A stretch of DNA of 64,000 nucleotides, from positions 124,001 through 188,000 of the forward strand of contig NZ_JAFBED010000001.1 in the NCBI RefSeq assembly GCF_016908565.1, given 5' to 3'. The notes beneath the pieces are model-generated. The model did no database searches and was not told where the DNA came from. It was given only the letters and a program-made list of their open reading frames with translations. Shown here one piece after another: positions 49,081 to 60,603 of the stretch. Origin of the DNA: Sutcliffiella tianshenii (GTDB lineage: Bacteria; Bacillota; Bacilli; Bacillales; Bacillaceae_I). Each line of letters opens with the position of its first letter. The first letter of the stretch is position 1. Made by a program: the position numbers and the translations under genes.

Positions 49081-49214
49081 ACACTATGATAACGATAAAA
49101 CGCATTCTTCGACACAATTCGCGCACATTGGATCACATCGACGTCATTGGCTCAACACAACAAAAAAAAGCGCCTCCCCAGCAGCAAACACCCTGCCAAA
49201 GAAACACTCCCTCA

Positions 49215-49871
49215 TCACTTACTCCCTGTATGCCGCTCCTCCAAAACCGCCAGCACCTCATCCAACCGCACTCCCTGCTCACGCAACAGCACCATCAAAT
49301 GAAAAATCAGATCAGCAGCCTCCCAAGTAAGCTCATTCTTATCGCGGTTCTTCGCTGCAATGATAACCTCTGCTGCCTCTTCCCCAACCTTCTTCAAGAT
49401 CTTATCCACACCCTCTTCAAACAGGTACGTGGTATACGACCCTTCAGGCATCTGCTGCTGTCTTTCTTCTATTAAATGTTCCAAAGTCGATAGAATCTCC
49501 AAACTCGAACCTCCGGCCACCTCGCCGCTCACCGCACTGTCCTTCAGCATGACCTCATGGAAACACGTCTCCTCACCTTTATGGCAAGCCGGACCATTCG
49601 GTTCTACCAGCACTAGGACTGCATCCTGATCGCAGTCATAACGCATTTCGATCACCTTTTGCGTATTGCCTGACGTGGCGCCTTTATGCCAGAGTTCACC
49701 GCGGGACCTGCTCCAAAACCATGTTTCACGGGTTTCCACCGTTTTCACGAGCGACTCCCCGTTCATATAGGCAAGCGTCAACACCTCGCGAGTCATGGCA
49801 TCCTGTACGATGCACGGCACAAGGCCTTTCTCATCAAAACGCACCGCTTGCAAATTGATTTCTACACTCAT
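49215..49871 (-). CDS. hisI: Bifunctional phosphoribosyl-AMP cyclohydrolase / phosphoribosyl-ATP pyrophosphatase
   Basis: The 218-aa fused enzyme catalyses steps 2 and 3 of histidine synthesis. The N-terminal HisI domain (to about residue 115) has the metal motif [10 protein letters not shown] and CHKGEETCF. The C-terminal HisE domain has [17 protein letters not shown]. It is the last gene of the his operon, 4-base overlap with hisF. No clear strong terminator follows; a T8 run lies about 50 bases on. Confidence 0.95.
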   Translation of the reverse strand: MSVEINLQAVRFDEKGLVPCIVQDAMTREVLTLAYMNGESLVKTVETRETWFWSRSRGELWHKGATSGNTQKVIEMRYDCDQDAVLVLVEPNGPACHKGEETCFHEVMLKDSAVSGEVAGGSSLEILSTLEHLIEERQQQMPEGSYTTYLFEEGVDKILKKVGEEAAEVIIAAKNRDKNELTWEAADLIFHLMVLLREQGVRLDEVLAVLEERHTGSK

Positions 49872-50626
49872 CGTACGAGCACCCCCTTCTCTTTTAAAAA
49901 TGATTTCACTTCACGTACCGACGTTTCTTTATAGTGGAAAATGGATGCTGCAAGCGCCGCGTCTGCCGCACCTTCCTCAAAAGCATCAAGAAAATGCGCA
50001 GCCTCTCCTGCTCCACCGGACGCAATGACCGGTACACCGACGGCCGAGCTGACCGCTTTCGTCAAAGCAAGGTTGAAGCCCTTTTTCTCGCCATCGCTAT
50101 CCATGCTTGTCAACAGGATCTCCCCGGCACCAAGGCGTACAGCTTCCTTCGCCCAATCTACCACTTCCCATTCCGTTTCCCGACGTCCGCCATGCGTATA
50201 GACTCGCCAGCTTCCAAGCTCCTCATCATATTTCGCATCAATGGCCACCACAATACACTGGGAGCCAAAATAGTCACTTCCCGCTTGGATCAGCGTCGGA
50301 TTGAGCAAGGCTGCCGTATTCAAGGAAACCTTATCCGCTCCTGCTCGCAATAGCCGTTTCATATCCTCGATCGTATTGATGCCGCCGCCGACAGTAAAAG
50401 GGATCGCGAGCTTGGCAGCAACCTGCTCGACTACTTCCACCATCGTTTCCCGCCCTTCATGGGACGCCGAAATATCGAGGAACACCAGCTCATCCGCTCC
50501 CTCCTGGTCATAAAAGGCCGCAAGCTCCACCGGGTCACCGGCGTCACGCAATTCCACAAATTGCACCCCTTTGACCACTCTTCCCTCTTTAACATCCAGA
50601 CAAGGAATAATTCGTTTCGTCAGCAT
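49868..50626 (-). CDS. hisF: Imidazole glycerol phosphate synthase, cyclase subunit HisF
   Basis: The 252-aa TIM barrel has the catalytic Asp11 in [16 protein letters not shown] and Asp130 in [10 protein letters not shown], and phosphate loops VGGGINT and [11 protein letters not shown]. It joins HisH to make imidazole glycerol phosphate and AICAR. The start lies 3 bases after hisA, and the end overlaps hisI. Confidence 0.96.
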   Translation of the reverse strand: MLTKRIIPCLDVKEGRVVKGVQFVELRDAGDPVELAAFYDQEGADELVFLDISASHEGRETMVEVVEQVAAKLAIPFTVGGGINTIEDMKRLLRAGADKVSLNTAALLNPTLIQAGSDYFGSQCIVVAIDAKYDEELGSWRVYTHGGRRETEWEVVDWAKEAVRLGAGEILLTSMDSDGEKKGFNLALTKAVSSAVGVPVIASGGAGEAAHFLDAFEEGAADAALAASIFHYKETSVREVKSFLKEKGVLVR

Positions 50627-50628
50627 GG

Positions 50629-51357
50629 CTACTTCACCTCTTTTAACGCATCAGGCAGAGAAATTTTATTTGTATAAATTGCCTTACCGACAATAGCTCC
50701 TACAACGCCACGCCCGGCAAACTCCCTTAGCACCTGCAGATCGCCCATCGAGCTGACGCCCCCGGATGCAATGACGGAAGCTCCTGTTGCCTGGGCAAGC
50801 TCCACCGTCGCCTCCACATTTGGTCCGGAAAGCATGCCGTCCGTTGCGATATCAGTGAAAATAAAAGTCTTTGCACCAGCCTCTGCAAGCTCGCGTCCTA
50901 GCACGGTCGCTTTTACCGTGGAGGTCTCGACCCAGCCTTCCGTAGCCACATACCCATCCTTCGCATCCAGCCCGATTGCGATCTTTTCAGCGTATCGTGC
51001 CAGCATTTCTTTTACAAAAGCAGGATTGTTGATTGCTGCGCTTCCTAAAATGACGCGGTCCACGCCTTGGGAGAGATATTGCTCCACATCCAAAGGGGTC
51101 CGGATCCCGCCTCCAATCTGCACCTTTACATCAAGCTCACGGGCTACTTGAAGCACATAGGAGTTATTGACAGGGCCGCCTGCCTTCGCCCCATCAAGAT
51201 CCACCATATGTATCCATTCCGCACCTTGCTCAGCAAAGCTCTTTGCCATCTCAAAAGGGGAATCCCCGTAAACCGTTTCCTTGCTGTAATCCCCCTGCAG
51301 CAACCGCACGCATTTCCCGCCTCGCATATCGATTGCCGGATAGATCGTAAATGCCAT
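50629..51357 (-). CDS. hisA: Phosphoribosylformimino-AICAR-phosphate isomerase HisA
   Basis: The 242-aa TIM barrel begins [20 protein letters not shown] with the catalytic Asp, and has QIGGGIRTP and [11 protein letters not shown] as phosphate loops and the second catalytic Asp in FTDIATDGM. It opens the ring of ProFAR in step 4. It follows hisH without a gap. Confidence 0.96.
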   Translation of the reverse strand: MAFTIYPAIDMRGGKCVRLLQGDYSKETVYGDSPFEMAKSFAEQGAEWIHMVDLDGAKAGGPVNNSYVLQVARELDVKVQIGGGIRTPLDVEQYLSQGVDRVILGSAAINNPAFVKEMLARYAEKIAIGLDAKDGYVATEGWVETSTVKATVLGRELAEAGAKTFIFTDIATDGMLSGPNVEATVELAQATGASVIASGGVSSMGDLQVLREFAGRGVVGAIVGKAIYTNKISLPDALKEVK

Positions 51358-51990
51358 CTACCTCTCCCCCTTTTCCGTCAAACCTACAAAATTCTTGAGT
51401 ATCGCTAGACCTGCGTCACTGCTTTTCTCCGGGTGGAACTGTGTACCGAATACATTCCCACGCCCCACTACAGCCGGAACCTGCACATCATAGCTGCTGC
51501 TTGCCAGCAATTCTTCCGAGGCAAAGCCTGTCACATAATACGAATGTACAAAATAGACAAAATCATCCTCAAGTCCATCCAAAAGCGGAGACTCCTGTTG
51601 AATGTCCAGCTTGTTCCAGCCCATATGGGGAACCTTGTAACGCTCACCTTGCTGAGTGACACCGGAAAAACGTACGACCCTGCCTTCAAGCAGACCGAGA
51701 CCTTCCGTGACACCGTTCTCCTCGCTTTCTCCATACAAGAGTTGCATACCAAGACAGATTCCAAGCAACTTTTTACCACGATTCACTTCATTTAAAATAA
51801 ATCTGTCAAGCTCTGTTTCCTTTAAAATGGCCATCGCATCCCGGAATGATCCAACTCCAGGCAGAATCAAACTGTCCGCCTTTGCCAGTACTTCCTGATC
51901 CGAGGAGATGACGTACGGTACATCCATCCGTTCCAGCGCCTTGCTCACACTATATAAATTTCCCATTCCGTAATCGATGATGCCGATCAT
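51358..51990 (-). CDS. hisH: Imidazole glycerol phosphate synthase, glutamine amidotransferase subunit HisH
   Basis: The 210-aa class I amidotransferase has the nucleophile Cys in [12 protein letters not shown] and the His/Glu pair in [12 protein letters not shown]. It channels ammonia from glutamine to HisF. It lies 1 base after hisB. Complete length. Confidence 0.96.
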   Translation of the reverse strand: MIGIIDYGMGNLYSVSKALERMDVPYVISSDQEVLAKADSLILPGVGSFRDAMAILKETELDRFILNEVNRGKKLLGICLGMQLLYGESEENGVTEGLGLLEGRVVRFSGVTQQGERYKVPHMGWNKLDIQQESPLLDGLEDDFVYFVHSYYVTGFASEELLASSSYDVQVPAVVGRGNVFGTQFHPEKSSDAGLAILKNFVGLTEKGER

Positions 51991-51991
51991 T

Positions 51992-52582
51992 CTATAACAT
52001 TCCTTTCGTGGAAGGCACTCCTTTTACACGGGGATCGATGGTGGTCGCTTCGTCCAGGGCACGTCCCAATGCTTTGAAAATCGCTTCAATGATGTGGTGT
52101 GTATTGCTTCCGTAATGTACGATTACATGCAGGTTCATGCGTGCTTCCAACGCCAGTTTCCACAAAAATTCATGCACAAGCTCCGTATCGAATGTACCTA
52201 CCTTCTGGCTCGGGAACTCCGCCCTGATTTCAAGGTGTGGACGGTTGCTCAGATCCACAACCACCTGGGCAAGCGCCTCATCCATCGGGACAAAGGCATT
52301 GCCGTAGCGTTTTATCCCCATCTTATCCCCAAGTGCGTCTTTAAGCGCCTGACCGAGGCAGATTCCGATGTCTTCAGTCGTATGGTGATCATCGATATCC
52401 ACATCACCGTTTGCAGTGAGATCCAGGTTGAATTGGCCATGCTTGGTGAACAAGTCCAGCATATGTGTCATAAAAGGGACCGGTGTTTCTAGCTTTGCCG
52501 CTCCTTCTCCATCTATCGTAAAAGAAAGATTTATCTGTGTTTCCTTTGTATTTCGCTCGATGCTTGCCTTTCTTGTCATCAA
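51992..52582 (-). CDS. hisB: Imidazoleglycerol-phosphate dehydratase HisB
   Basis: The 196-aa monofunctional dehydratase has the manganese-binding repeats [16 protein letters not shown] and a second histidine cluster [20 protein letters not shown]. It lacks the phosphatase domain found in enterobacteria, so histidinol phosphatase is encoded elsewhere, as in other bacilli. It overlaps hisD by 4 bases. Confidence 0.96.
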   Translation of the reverse strand: MMTRKASIERNTKETQINLSFTIDGEGAAKLETPVPFMTHMLDLFTKHGQFNLDLTANGDVDIDDHHTTEDIGICLGQALKDALGDKMGIKRYGNAFVPMDEALAQVVVDLSNRPHLEIRAEFPSQKVGTFDTELVHEFLWKLALEARMNLHVIVHYGSNTHHIIEAIFKALGRALDEATTIDPRVKGVPSTKGML

Positions 52583-53859
52583 AATTCCCCTCGCTTCTTA
52601 AATCTAGCTTCCACTGCACGTGCATGCGCCTCAAGACCTTCCAATCTTGCAAACGCCGCAATTTTATCCACATTATCCTCAAGCGCCTGTTGACTGTACA
52701 TGATGATGCTCGACTTTTTCACAAATTCATCCACAGATAATCCACTGGAGAACCTCGCTGTCCCATTTGTCGGCAAAACGTGATTCGGTCCTGCAAAATA
52801 ATCCCCAACCGGCTCCGAACTGTATCTACCAAGGAAAATCGCCCCTGCATGCTTGATGAACGGGAGCAGATTCATCGGTTCCTTTGTCATCACTTCCAGA
52901 TGCTCCGGGGCCAGTTCATTGACGACCCGTAAGGCTTCCTCCATAGACTCTGTCACATAGATTGCACCAAATTCATTGATCGAGGCGCGGGCAATATCTT
53001 CCCGGGGCAGATCGGTCAACTGCTTTTCCACTTCAAGCGCCACACGCTCCGCAAGTTCTCCACAGGTTGTCACCAGCACACAGGATGCCCGTTCATCATG
53101 CTCTGCCTGAGAAAGCATATCTGCCGCCACTTCATGGGCATTTGCCGTTTCATCTGCCAGCACGACAATCTCACTAGGTCCGGCGATGCTGTCGATATCC
53201 ACAAGTCCATACACTTCTTTTTTGGCAAGTGCCACAAAGATATTACCAGGGCCTACGATTTTATCCACAGGCCTGATCGTTTCAGTCCCATAGGCAAGGG
53301 CCGCAACCGCCTGTGCCCCGCCGACTTTATAAATTTCATCCACACCGAGGATATCGGCCGCAACGAGGACACCTGCGGGTACACTTCCATTAGCAGCAGG
53401 TGGCGTCACCATCGCGATGCGTCCCACACTTGCAACCTGTGCCGGAATGACATTCATCAGCACAGAGGACGGGTATGCCGCCTTTCCGCCCGGCACATAG
53501 ACGCCGACTGCATCGAGTGCGGTCACCTTCTGCCCAAGAATGGTGCCATCCTCTTTTGTGGATAACCACGATTGCCTGACCTGCTTTTCATGGTACTCAC
53601 GGATATTTTCTGCAGCCTCCTGGATCACCACGTTAATGCTAGTCGGAAAAGCGTCATATGCCTGGATGATTTCCTCTTTTGTCACACGCAGGCTATCGAG
53701 TCTCGCGCCATCCCATTTTTCCGTGTAGGATAACAGGGCCATATCGCCTTTTGTACGCACCTCATCTATAATTTCCAATACCGCTTTACGCTGCTCTTCC
53801 GTTCCTTGATCAAGCGAGCGGCGCAGTGATACGCTCTCTTCTATTCTCTTTATGTTCAT
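52579..53859 (-). CDS. hisD: Histidinol dehydrogenase HisD
   Basis: The 426-aa zinc enzyme oxidises histidinol to histidine in two steps. Markers are [42 protein letters not shown] with the zinc histidine, and [18 protein letters not shown]. The start is ATG 53859, nine bases after AGGAGG; a longer frame would lie inside hisG. It begins 4 bases after the hisG stop. Confidence 0.96.
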   Translation of the reverse strand: MNIKRIEESVSLRRSLDQGTEEQRKAVLEIIDEVRTKGDMALLSYTEKWDGARLDSLRVTKEEIIQAYDAFPTSINVVIQEAAENIREYHEKQVRQSWLSTKEDGTILGQKVTALDAVGVYVPGGKAAYPSSVLMNVIPAQVASVGRIAMVTPPAANGSVPAGVLVAADILGVDEIYKVGGAQAVAALAYGTETIRPVDKIVGPGNIFVALAKKEVYGLVDIDSIAGPSEIVVLADETANAHEVAADMLSQAEHDERASCVLVTTCGELAERVALEVEKQLTDLPREDIARASINEFGAIYVTESMEEALRVVNELAPEHLEVMTKEPMNLLPFIKHAGAIFLGRYSSEPVGDYFAGPNHVLPTNGTARFSSGLSVDEFVKKSSIIMYSQQALEDNVDKIAAFARLEGLEAHARAVEARFKKRGEF

Positions 53860-53863
53860 AGAA

Positions 53864-54493
53864 CTACGCCTCCTCCACCACTTGCGCCAATCTATCCACA
53901 AGCTCATCTATTTGCTCATCCTTCAAACGATAACTCACAGGATTGACAATCAATCTGGACGTGATATCCACAATCCGTTCGAATTCCACCAATCCGTTCT
54001 CCTTTAGGGTCCGACCTGTGGATACAATATCCACAATGCGATCCGATAATCCGATCATCGGGGCAAGCTCAATCGATCCGTTCAATTTCACAATCTCCAC
54101 CTGCTCCCCCTGTTCACGGAAATAACGGGAGGCTATCCCGGGATATTTGGTGGCAATCTTCGGCGCGACATCCTGCATTTCTGTACCAGGCAGCCCTGCA
54201 ACAGCAAGATAGCAGTGGCTGATTTTCAAATCAAGCACCTCGTACACATCCCGCTCCTCCTCGAGCATCACATCCTTGCCTGCAATCCCGACATCTGCCA
54301 CTCCATGCTCGACATAGGTGGTCACATCCATCGGCTTGGCCAGGATGAAGCGCATATTTTCTGCCGGCACATCGATGATCAGCTTTCTCGAATCATCCAG
54401 ATCGGGCGGGATCTCATACCCTGCCTTCACAAGGAGTGCCGCCGCTTCCTCAAAGATCCTGCCTTTTGGCATCGCAATGGTCAGTACGCTCAT
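53864..54493 (-). CDS. hisG: ATP phosphoribosyltransferase, short-form catalytic subunit HisG
   Basis: The 209-aa protein starts [18 protein letters not shown] and carries [19 protein letters not shown] and [16 protein letters not shown] (PRPP loop). It lacks the C-terminal regulatory domain of long HisG and therefore depends on HisZ, whose gene it overlaps by 4 bases. It catalyses the first, feedback-inhibited step. Confidence 0.96.
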   Translation of the reverse strand: MSVLTIAMPKGRIFEEAAALLVKAGYEIPPDLDDSRKLIIDVPAENMRFILAKPMDVTTYVEHGVADVGIAGKDVMLEEERDVYEVLDLKISHCYLAVAGLPGTEMQDVAPKIATKYPGIASRYFREQGEQVEIVKLNGSIELAPMIGLSDRIVDIVSTGRTLKENGLVEFERIVDITSRLIVNPVSYRLKDEQIDELVDRLAQVVEEA

Positions 54494-55674
54494 GATTCAT
54501 CCCCCCGTCTTGCCTTTCCGAGAAAAAAGGTCACCTCATGATAGGAGCCTGTGCATGCATCCACATTTTCCACTCCGCTGATATCCTGCAGCACCACGCG
54601 CTCCCCTTCTTCCCTTTTCATCCTCGCAAACTCAATCGCTTCTTCCCGGCGCTCCTGGCTGAAAAGAACACCATGAATCGCTGCTGTAGTCTTTTTCATA
54701 TCCTTCGCCTCTAATAAGCGGTCAAGATGGATGCCGAATCCAGTAGCCGACTTATCCCGGTCAAACTTTTGGAAAAGCTGGTCATAGCGGCCCCCGTTCC
54801 CGATCGGAAACCCGATATTGCCTGCATAGGCCTCAAAAACAATCCCTGTGTAATAGCTCATATGGCTGACGATATTCAGGTCAAGCTTCACATAATCCTG
54901 TACACCATAGGCTTCAAGCATCGTCCATAGCTGCTCGAGCTCTTCAATCGCTTTTCGCCCGGCTTCACCTTCCACAATCTCCTTTGCCGACTGGATCCTT
55001 GTGGAATTGCCACGAAGGGTCAACAGGGACAAGAGCCGTTTTTTATCTATCGAGGATAATGGCAAGCCTTTCACATGCTCGCGGTATCCCACATAATTTT
55101 TTTCATATAAGTATCTTCTTAATGTCGCTGCCCGTTCTTCATTTCCTACGATATCAAGGAAAATCTCCTGCAGAAAGCCGACATGCCCGATCGCGATCGT
55201 AAAAGTGGATAGCCCGACCTTTTGTAAAAGGGATACCATCAACGCGATCATCTCAGCATCCGCACTGATGGAACGGTCCCCGATGCATTCAACGCCTATC
55301 TGCTCGAACTCTGCAGGCCTCCCTGCCTCATTCTGCTGGGCACGGAACACATTCGCCGAGTATGCCAAACGCAACGGGTAGCCTTCATTGACCAGTCTTG
55401 ATGCCGCCACCCTAGCAATCGGTGCAGTCATGTCAGGACGAAGTACGAGTGTATGTCCCTGCTGATCGAGCAGTTTAAAAAGCTGTTGATCTAAAATCGC
55501 AGAAGCTTCACCGACGGTATCATAATATTCCAAGGTCGGAGTCTCCATAAACTGATAGCCCCATTGATTGATTTCTGTGGTCATCGTATCCTTGACCCTT
55601 TTTTTCGGTTCATATAATGAAGGGAGCGTATCCCGCATTCCCAATGGTTTTTCAAACATAAACAGTTTTGACAT
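54490..55674 (-). CDS. hisZ: ATP phosphoribosyltransferase regulatory subunit HisZ
   Basis: The 394-aa protein is a histidyl-tRNA-synthetase-like paralogue. It has [31 protein letters not shown] and [14 protein letters not shown], but is shorter than HisRS and carries no anticodon-binding domain. It forms the hetero-octamer with HisG and binds histidine. ATG 55674 is favoured by AAAAGGTGGG seven bases upstream. It is the first gene of the operon. Confidence 0.93.
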   Translation of the reverse strand: MSKLFMFEKPLGMRDTLPSLYEPKKRVKDTMTTEINQWGYQFMETPTLEYYDTVGEASAILDQQLFKLLDQQGHTLVLRPDMTAPIARVAASRLVNEGYPLRLAYSANVFRAQQNEAGRPAEFEQIGVECIGDRSISADAEMIALMVSLLQKVGLSTFTIAIGHVGFLQEIFLDIVGNEERAATLRRYLYEKNYVGYREHVKGLPLSSIDKKRLLSLLTLRGNSTRIQSAKEIVEGEAGRKAIEELEQLWTMLEAYGVQDYVKLDLNIVSHMSYYTGIVFEAYAGNIGFPIGNGGRYDQLFQKFDRDKSATGFGIHLDRLLEAKDMKKTTAAIHGVLFSQERREEAIEFARMKREEGERVVLQDISGVENVDACTGSYHEVTFFLGKARRGDES

Positions 55675-55686
55675 CTGGCAACCCAC

Positions 55687-55971
55687 CTTTTTGATGAAAG
55701 TTATAATTGTAGATTATTTTCTAAATCCTTTAGTTCGCTAATATGGTAACATACTAACAAATTGAATGGTTATGGTCAAGTGAATGGAAACATTTTAGTG
55801 TGAGTGAGTTATGTAGAAACTGCTATGAGGCGAATACAGCACAGTAGCCTTTACCGCTCCTATACCCTATTATGACTAAAAAAAGACACTCTATCCTTGA
55901 GCATGGATGGTCATAATCAGACACAAAAAAACAGCCCACACGTATTTCGAGTGAACTGCATTAAATCCATC
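55687..55971. promoter_or_regulatory. his operon upstream region with CTAAATCCTTTAG palindrome
   Basis: The gap between yvoF and hisZ holds the his promoter, but I see no full-consensus boxes. TATAAC (minus strand near 55703) is a candidate -10. Just upstream lies CTAAATCCTTTAG (55721-55733), an 11- to 13-base inverted repeat, a possible repressor site. No T-box or leader peptide is recognisable. The remaining 200 bases are without visible features. Confidence 0.4.
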
Positions 55972-56484
55972 CTACATTTTCAACCGCTCCGCCATCTCTT
56001 CCTTTGTATAGATGACGCGCATCGGATTGCCGCCGACAAAGACGCCTGGCGCGACATCCTTATGTACGAGGGTACCGGCGGAAACTATCGCACCGTCACC
56101 GATAGAAACTCCAGGAAGAATGGTCGTATTGGCGCCGATCATGACCTCGCTGCCGATCTCGACATCCCCGAGGCGATATTCCTTGACCAAGTATTCGTGG
56201 GCGAGAATCGTCGTATTGTATCCAATCACGGTATTGCGCCCCACGCTTATTTTCTCCGGAAACATCACATCAAGCATCACCATCAAGGCAAAGGATGTCT
56301 GGTCGCCGACCTTCATCCCGAGGAAAGTGCGATACAGCCAATTTTTCATTCCGAGAAATGGCGAGTATCTCGCAAGCTGGATGACGGCGAAGTTTTTTAC
56401 CACTTTAAGAAAAGGTACCGTTTTGTAAACATGCCAAAGGGAATTTGCACCCTCCACCGGATAACGGGTCGTCCGTCTACTCAC
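55972..56484 (-). CDS. yvoF: Hexapeptide-repeat acyltransferase (YvoF-like)
   Basis: The 170-aa protein has an N-terminal helical part ([20 protein letters not shown]) and a left-handed beta-helix of hexapeptides ([35 protein letters not shown] and [14 protein letters not shown]), ending with the usual VGGNPMRVI. It resembles maltose/galactoside O-acetyltransferases. The acceptor is unknown. It overlaps ppaX by 8 bases, keeping the lgt-yvoD-ppaX-yvoF order known from B. subtilis. Confidence 0.9.
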   Translation of the reverse strand: MSRRTTRYPVEGANSLWHVYKTVPFLKVVKNFAVIQLARYSPFLGMKNWLYRTFLGMKVGDQTSFALMVMLDVMFPEKISVGRNTVIGYNTTILAHEYLVKEYRLGDVEIGSEVMIGANTTILPGVSIGDGAIVSAGTLVHKDVAPGVFVGGNPMRVIYTKEEMAERLKM

Positions 56485-57127
56485 CCTTGGTCACTCCAAC
56501 AAGCGGAAGAATGTCTTCCATATGGGTCAGTACATAATCCGGCTCAAACTGCTGCAGGTATTCCACACCCTTGATCGTCCAGCTTACGGCAGCCGTTTTC
56601 GTGCCGGCATTTTTCCCTGCCAGGATATCATGATAGTTGTCGCCGACCATGATCGCCTCCTCAGGTGATGAACCAAGCTGCTGAAGTGCCAGGTGAATCG
56701 GCTCGGGATCAGGCTTGGCGTTGGTCACATCATCGAGACAGACTACGACATCAAAGAAGGCATCAAGTCCTGTCAGTTTTAATCCCATGACGACAGTTCC
56801 GCGCATTTTTGTCGTGACGATGCCGAGCTTGAGTCCTTTTTCATGAAGGAGCTTCACCGTGTCATAGACGCCTTCGAACTCCTTCACCAACTCATCATGC
56901 TTTGACAAATTGAAATCGCGATAGTGGGTGATCATCTCATCCACCCGCGCTTCATCCATTTTGACAAAAGTGTCGTAAAGAGGTGGTCCCAGAAACATCA
57001 GTACATCTTCGCGCTGATACTGATCCGGATAATAGTGGCCCAGGGTGTGTAAAAAAGACTCGATGATCAAGTCATTCGTATCGATCAATGTTCCATCTAA
57101 ATCAAACAATAAGGTGTTAATGCTCAT
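56477..57127 (-). CDS. ppaX: Pyrophosphatase PpaX (HAD superfamily)
   Basis: The 216-aa HAD enzyme has motif [14 protein letters not shown], motif II VTTKMRG, Lys in TNAKPDPEP and motif [21 protein letters not shown]. In B. subtilis PpaX hydrolyses pyrophosphate released by HprK when it dephosphorylates HPr-Ser-P, matching hprK in the same cluster. It overlaps the yvoD end by 11 bases. Confidence 0.93.
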   Translation of the reverse strand: MSINTLLFDLDGTLIDTNDLIIESFLHTLGHYYPDQYQREDVLMFLGPPLYDTFVKMDEARVDEMITHYRDFNLSKHDELVKEFEGVYDTVKLLHEKGLKLGIVTTKMRGTVVMGLKLTGLDAFFDVVVCLDDVTNAKPDPEPIHLALQQLGSSPEEAIMVGDNYHDILAGKNAGTKTAAVSWTIKGVEYLQQFEPDYVLTHMEDILPLVGVTKGE

Positions 57128-58061
57128 AGGTTGCTTCCTTTCTTTTTGAAACTTCGATTCTCTTCCAGATGAAAGCTACTGCAATCGTCAACAATATGGC
57201 CGTCACAATGCGGATCGCAAGCAATGGCCAGACCGGGATGCCGAGCGGAATGAAGATCAGGGTATCCTCCACGACTGCATGGCATGCCACGAGGAATATA
57301 AAAGCAAGCGTGAGGTCCTTTTTGCTTACATTATCCTCTTTTACCGCCTGGATCATCACCCCTGCACCATAGGCAAGACCGATCGTCAAGCCAGCTACCA
57401 TCGTAGTTGCCGTATTTTCCTTCATCCCAAGCAATTTCATAAAAGGTGCCATCCATTTCGAAAAGACGCTGATCCAGCCAAGCTCTTTCATATATTGCAC
57501 AAGAATCATCAATGGGATGACGATGATGGCAAGCTGGACAATCCCCATCAAGCCGCGCTGTACCGCATCAAGGATGATAGGAAAGAACCCTGTTACAGCC
57601 TCCTCGGACTTTGATACAAGCCCATATTGCGCCAGCTCCTGTCCGCCGTTCCATACAAGGTTGATGAGTATCGCGGAGAAAGTCGCCAAACCTAAGCGGA
57701 CAAGTAGGATCACCCAGATCTTCAAGCCTACTTTCGCCGCAACCGTCGATTCCACCAGAAGATTATGGGAAAAGGACAGCATGACGGCCAGGATGAAGAC
57801 CTCCTTTACCGTAAGATCAAGCGTCAGTATTGCACCTATCCCCGCATAAAGATTGAGGAAGTTCCCGATGACAAGGGGAATGGCCGCTTCCCCGGACAGT
57901 CCGAATATCCCCATCAATGGCGCAATCGCATTAATGATAAATTGCAGTATCGAGGTATGCTGCAGGATCCCCACAATCAAAGTAACAGGAAAAATCACTT
58001 TACCCAAGGTCCAGGTCGTCTTCAGTCCGACCATGAGACCCCGTTTGAACGTCTCTAGCAA
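57117..58061 (-). CDS. yvoD: Nucleoside-recognition (Gate) domain membrane protein, YvoD-like
   Basis: The 314-aa integral membrane protein has about eight segments arranged in two related halves. Each half contains a Gate-type motif ([14 protein letters not shown] and [15 protein letters not shown]). The family includes SpmA/SpmB-like and transporter-associated proteins, with unknown substrate. It lies between lgt and ppaX and overlaps ppaX. Annotation by family and gene order only. Confidence 0.85.
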   Translation of the reverse strand: MLETFKRGLMVGLKTTWTLGKVIFPVTLIVGILQHTSILQFIINAIAPLMGIFGLSGEAAIPLVIGNFLNLYAGIGAILTLDLTVKEVFILAVMLSFSHNLLVESTVAAKVGLKIWVILLVRLGLATFSAILINLVWNGGQELAQYGLVSKSEEAVTGFFPIILDAVQRGLMGIVQLAIIVIPLMILVQYMKELGWISVFSKWMAPFMKLLGMKENTATTMVAGLTIGLAYGAGVMIQAVKEDNVSKKDLTLAFIFLVACHAVVEDTLIFIPLGIPVWPLLAIRIVTAILLTIAVAFIWKRIEVSKRKEATYEH

Positions 58062-58103
58062 GGCGCTCCCCTCCCCTATGTCAACACTAGGTTGTTTCTC
58101 TTT

Positions 58104-58928
58104 TTATGAAGCCGTATCTGTATCCAAATATTTTTTGTTGGCAAGGCCAGTCATGCGGCGCACCACAATCAGTCCGATCGCAAGCAATACAAGTGCGATG
58201 GAGATGACCTGTGCAATGCGCAGACTTTCTGTCAGCATCAAGCTGTCTGTACGCATGCCCTCCACAAAGAAACGGCCGATCGAATACCAGATCACATAGC
58301 TCAGGAACAGCTCCCCGCGGCGCAGATTCACCCTGCGTAACAGAAGCAGTAGTCCAAAGCCGACAAAGTTCCAGATTGATTCATAAAGGAACGTCGGATG
58401 GTAATAGGTCCCGTTGATGTACATCTGATCGATGATGAATTGCGGCAAGTGCAATCCTTCGAGGAATCCGCGTGTCACTTCCCCACCGTGGGCTTCCTGG
58501 TTCATGAAATTCCCCCAGCGGCCGATTGCCTGGCCAAGGATGATGCTCGGCGCTCCGATGTCGGCTAGCTTCCAGAATGAAATTCCCCGTATTTTAGCAA
58601 AAACAACACCGGTCGCAATCGCCCCGATCAAGCCGCCATGGATGGCAAGGCCACCCTCCCAGATCTTGATGATCTCACCTGGGTTTGCACCGTAATAATC
58701 CCATTGAAAAATAACATAATAGAGTCGTGCACAGATAATCGCAATCGGAATGGCAAAGAGCACTAAATCGACAAATACATCTTTATTCAATCCACGGCGC
58801 TCGGATTCGCGCATGGCAATCCATAGACCCAGCAAAGCCCCGGTCCCGATGATCGCCCCATACCAATAGATGGTGATGGGCCAGCTGATCATGATCGGAT
58901 CCAACGGCTGTATGTTACCCATTAACAT
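58104..58928 (-). CDS. lgt: Prolipoprotein diacylglyceryl transferase
   Basis: The 274-aa membrane enzyme transfers diacylglycerol to the lipobox cysteine of prelipoproteins. About seven membrane segments are seen. The signature [11 protein letters not shown] and [18 protein letters not shown] hold the catalytic His and Arg and phosphatidylglycerol-binding residues. The start is ambiguous among GTG 58937, ATG 58928 and ATG 58922; GGGAG and GGAAGA support the latter two. It lies 21 bases downstream of hprK. Confidence 0.95.
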   Translation of the reverse strand: MLMGNIQPLDPIMISWPITIYWYGAIIGTGALLGLWIAMRESERRGLNKDVFVDLVLFAIPIAIICARLYYVIFQWDYYGANPGEIIKIWEGGLAIHGGLIGAIATGVVFAKIRGISFWKLADIGAPSIILGQAIGRWGNFMNQEAHGGEVTRGFLEGLHLPQFIIDQMYINGTYYHPTFLYESIWNFVGFGLLLLLRRVNLRRGELFLSYVIWYSIGRFFVEGMRTDSLMLTESLRIAQVISIALVLLAIGLIVVRRMTGLANKKYLDTDTAS

Positions 58929-58948
58929 TTCTTCCACACTCCCATAGT

Positions 58949-59884
58949 TTAAATATCCTCATGTTCCCCTTCATCGATGACTCCTGATAAGCGATTGGCG
59001 AATTGTTCTGCCGCGTTCATGCCCATACGCTTCAGGCGGAAGTTCATCGCCGCGACCTCGATGATGACTGCCAAGTTTCGTCCAGGACGGACCGGTACCG
59101 TATATTTGGTCACCTCGGCATCAATGATTTTCATCTTTTCCTCTTCAAGGCCAAGACGGTCATACTGCTTGTTTTTATCCCAAAGCTCCAGGTTGATAAC
59201 AAGCGTGATCCTCTTATAGCTGCGAACAGCTCCAGCCCCGAACAGAGTCATCACATTGATGATGCCCAGCCCGCGAATCTCCAGCAGGTGCTCGATCAGC
59301 TCCGGGGAATTCCCGATAAGCGTATCCGTATCCTCCTGACGGATTTCCACGCAATCATCCGCAACGAGGCGGTGTCCTCTTTTTACAAGCTCGAGCGCTG
59401 TTTCACTTTTACCGACACCACTCTTCCCGGTAATCAGAACGCCGACCCCATAAATATCGACAAGCACTCCATGCACCGCAGTTGTCGGGGCAAGCTTTCC
59501 TTCGAGGTAGTTGGTGAGATGGGAGGAAAGGCGCGTCGTTTTCAAAGGCGAACGCATCAAAGGGACACTTTCCCTTTCTGCCGCCTCCACCAATTCCTGA
59601 GGCACCTCCATATCACGCGAGATGATGATGCCCGGTGTGATATCCGTGCAAAGCTGATCCATACGGGCCTTTTTCTCGGTAGGTGTCAGCTGATCAAGAA
59701 ACGACAGCTCCGTTTTTCCCAATAGCTGAATTCTTTCAGCAGGATAATAAGTGAAATAACCCGCTATCTCAATTCCAGGCCTGGAAATATCACTTGTAGC
59801 GATGGGACGGTTGATCCCTTCCTCACCCGCAATTAATTCAAAATTAAACTTTTCCATTAGATCCTTCGTCCGAACTTTTGGCAA
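58949..59884 (-). CDS. hprK: HPr kinase/phosphorylase
   Basis: The 311-aa sensor kinase phosphorylates HPr and Crh on Ser46 and reverses it by phosphorolysis. His138 and the P-loop GKSGVGKS (153-160) are followed by the signature [20 protein letters not shown] and VPVRPGRN. Translation begins at TTG 59884, eight bases after AAGGAGG; this gives 311 aa, as in B. subtilis (310). The longer frame starts upstream of the ribosome-binding site. First gene of hprK-lgt-yvoD-ppaX-yvoF. It links to crh at 41 kb. Confidence 0.96.
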   Translation of the reverse strand: MPKVRTKDLMEKFNFELIAGEEGINRPIATSDISRPGIEIAGYFTYYPAERIQLLGKTELSFLDQLTPTEKKARMDQLCTDITPGIIISRDMEVPQELVEAAERESVPLMRSPLKTTRLSSHLTNYLEGKLAPTTAVHGVLVDIYGVGVLITGKSGVGKSETALELVKRGHRLVADDCVEIRQEDTDTLIGNSPELIEHLLEIRGLGIINVMTLFGAGAVRSYKRITLVINLELWDKNKQYDRLGLEEEKMKIIDAEVTKYTVPVRPGRNLAVIIEVAAMNFRLKRMGMNAAEQFANRLSGVIDEGEHEDI

Positions 59885-60000
59885 GGCCAAAACCTCCTTA
59901 GCTATGTAAAAAAAATAAATTACGATATGTAAAAAACAACCTGTTCCCATTTTAGCACTTTTTAACTTTATTATTAAGCGCAGAAACTTATCGGGCGAAA

Positions 60001-60036
60001 ATAAAAAGCCCGGAAGGTTGGATTCCGGACTTTGCT
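60001..60036 (-). terminator. Terminator of the yvl operon
   Basis: On the minus strand AAGTCCGGAA and TTCCGGGCTT pair around a seven-base loop, followed by TTTATTTTC, just after the yvlD stop and before hprK. Confidence 0.85.
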
Positions 60037-60039
60037 TTC

Positions 60040-60402
60040 TTATTTCTTTTTGTCTTGCAGAGGTTCGACTATCGCTTTTTGTATCAATAGATTCAATAAC
60101 GAGATGACAATCGCAGCAAGGATCGCCGTGCCGAAGCCGTCGATATTGAATGCATCACCCATCAGAGTAGCGGTCAGCATAAGGGTGATGGCATTGATCA
60201 CAAACAGGAACAATCCGAGCGACAAAATGGTGACCGGCAAGGTAAGAAGTACAAGTATCGGCCTGACGATCGTGTTCAAGACTGCAAGAATCAAGCTTGC
60301 GATGATGGCCGCTCCGACCCCGCTCAAGTAGAAGGAATCGAAGTAGCCGGATACGACGATCAGGACAAGCGCATTAACTAATATGCTTGCGGCCCATTTC
60401 AT
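60040..60402 (-). CDS. yvlD: Phage-holin-4-like membrane protein YvlD
   Basis: The 120-aa protein has four membrane segments with the family loop [20 protein letters not shown] (PF04020). Despite the name it is a chromosomal membrane protein, induced by envelope stress in B. subtilis, where yvlABCD form one operon. It overlaps yvlC by 4 bases. Confidence 0.9.
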   Translation of the reverse strand: MKWAASILVNALVLIVVSGYFDSFYLSGVGAAIIASLILAVLNTIVRPILVLLTLPVTILSLGLFLFVINAITLMLTATLMGDAFNIDGFGTAILAAIVISLLNLLIQKAIVEPLQDKKK

Positions 60403-60602
60403 GAGCGCATTTCACCTTCATCATTCGGCATCAGGAATACGAGCACAAAGTAGGTGATAAGCAACGGTACAAAGCCTGTCGGGAACAGGGCAATAACGAA
60501 AATTACGCGCAATAGTGTCGCATCGATTCCCATGTAGTTGGCAAGTCCGCCAAGTACCCCTGCAAGTTTTCTGTCATATTTGGAACGAATAAGTTTTTTC
60601 AA
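60399..60602 (-). CDS. yvlC: PspC-domain protein YvlC
   Basis: The 67-aa protein starts KKLIRSKYDRKLAGVLGGLA, the PspC signature, followed by one amphipathic and one hydrophobic segment (VIFVIALFPTGFVPLLITYF). PspC-type proteins sense membrane stress. It lies 1 base from yvlB and overlaps yvlD. Confidence 0.92.
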   Translation of the reverse strand: MKKLIRSKYDRKLAGVLGGLANYMGIDATLLRVIFVIALFPTGFVPLLITYFVLVFLMPNDEGEMRS

Positions 60603-60603
60603 A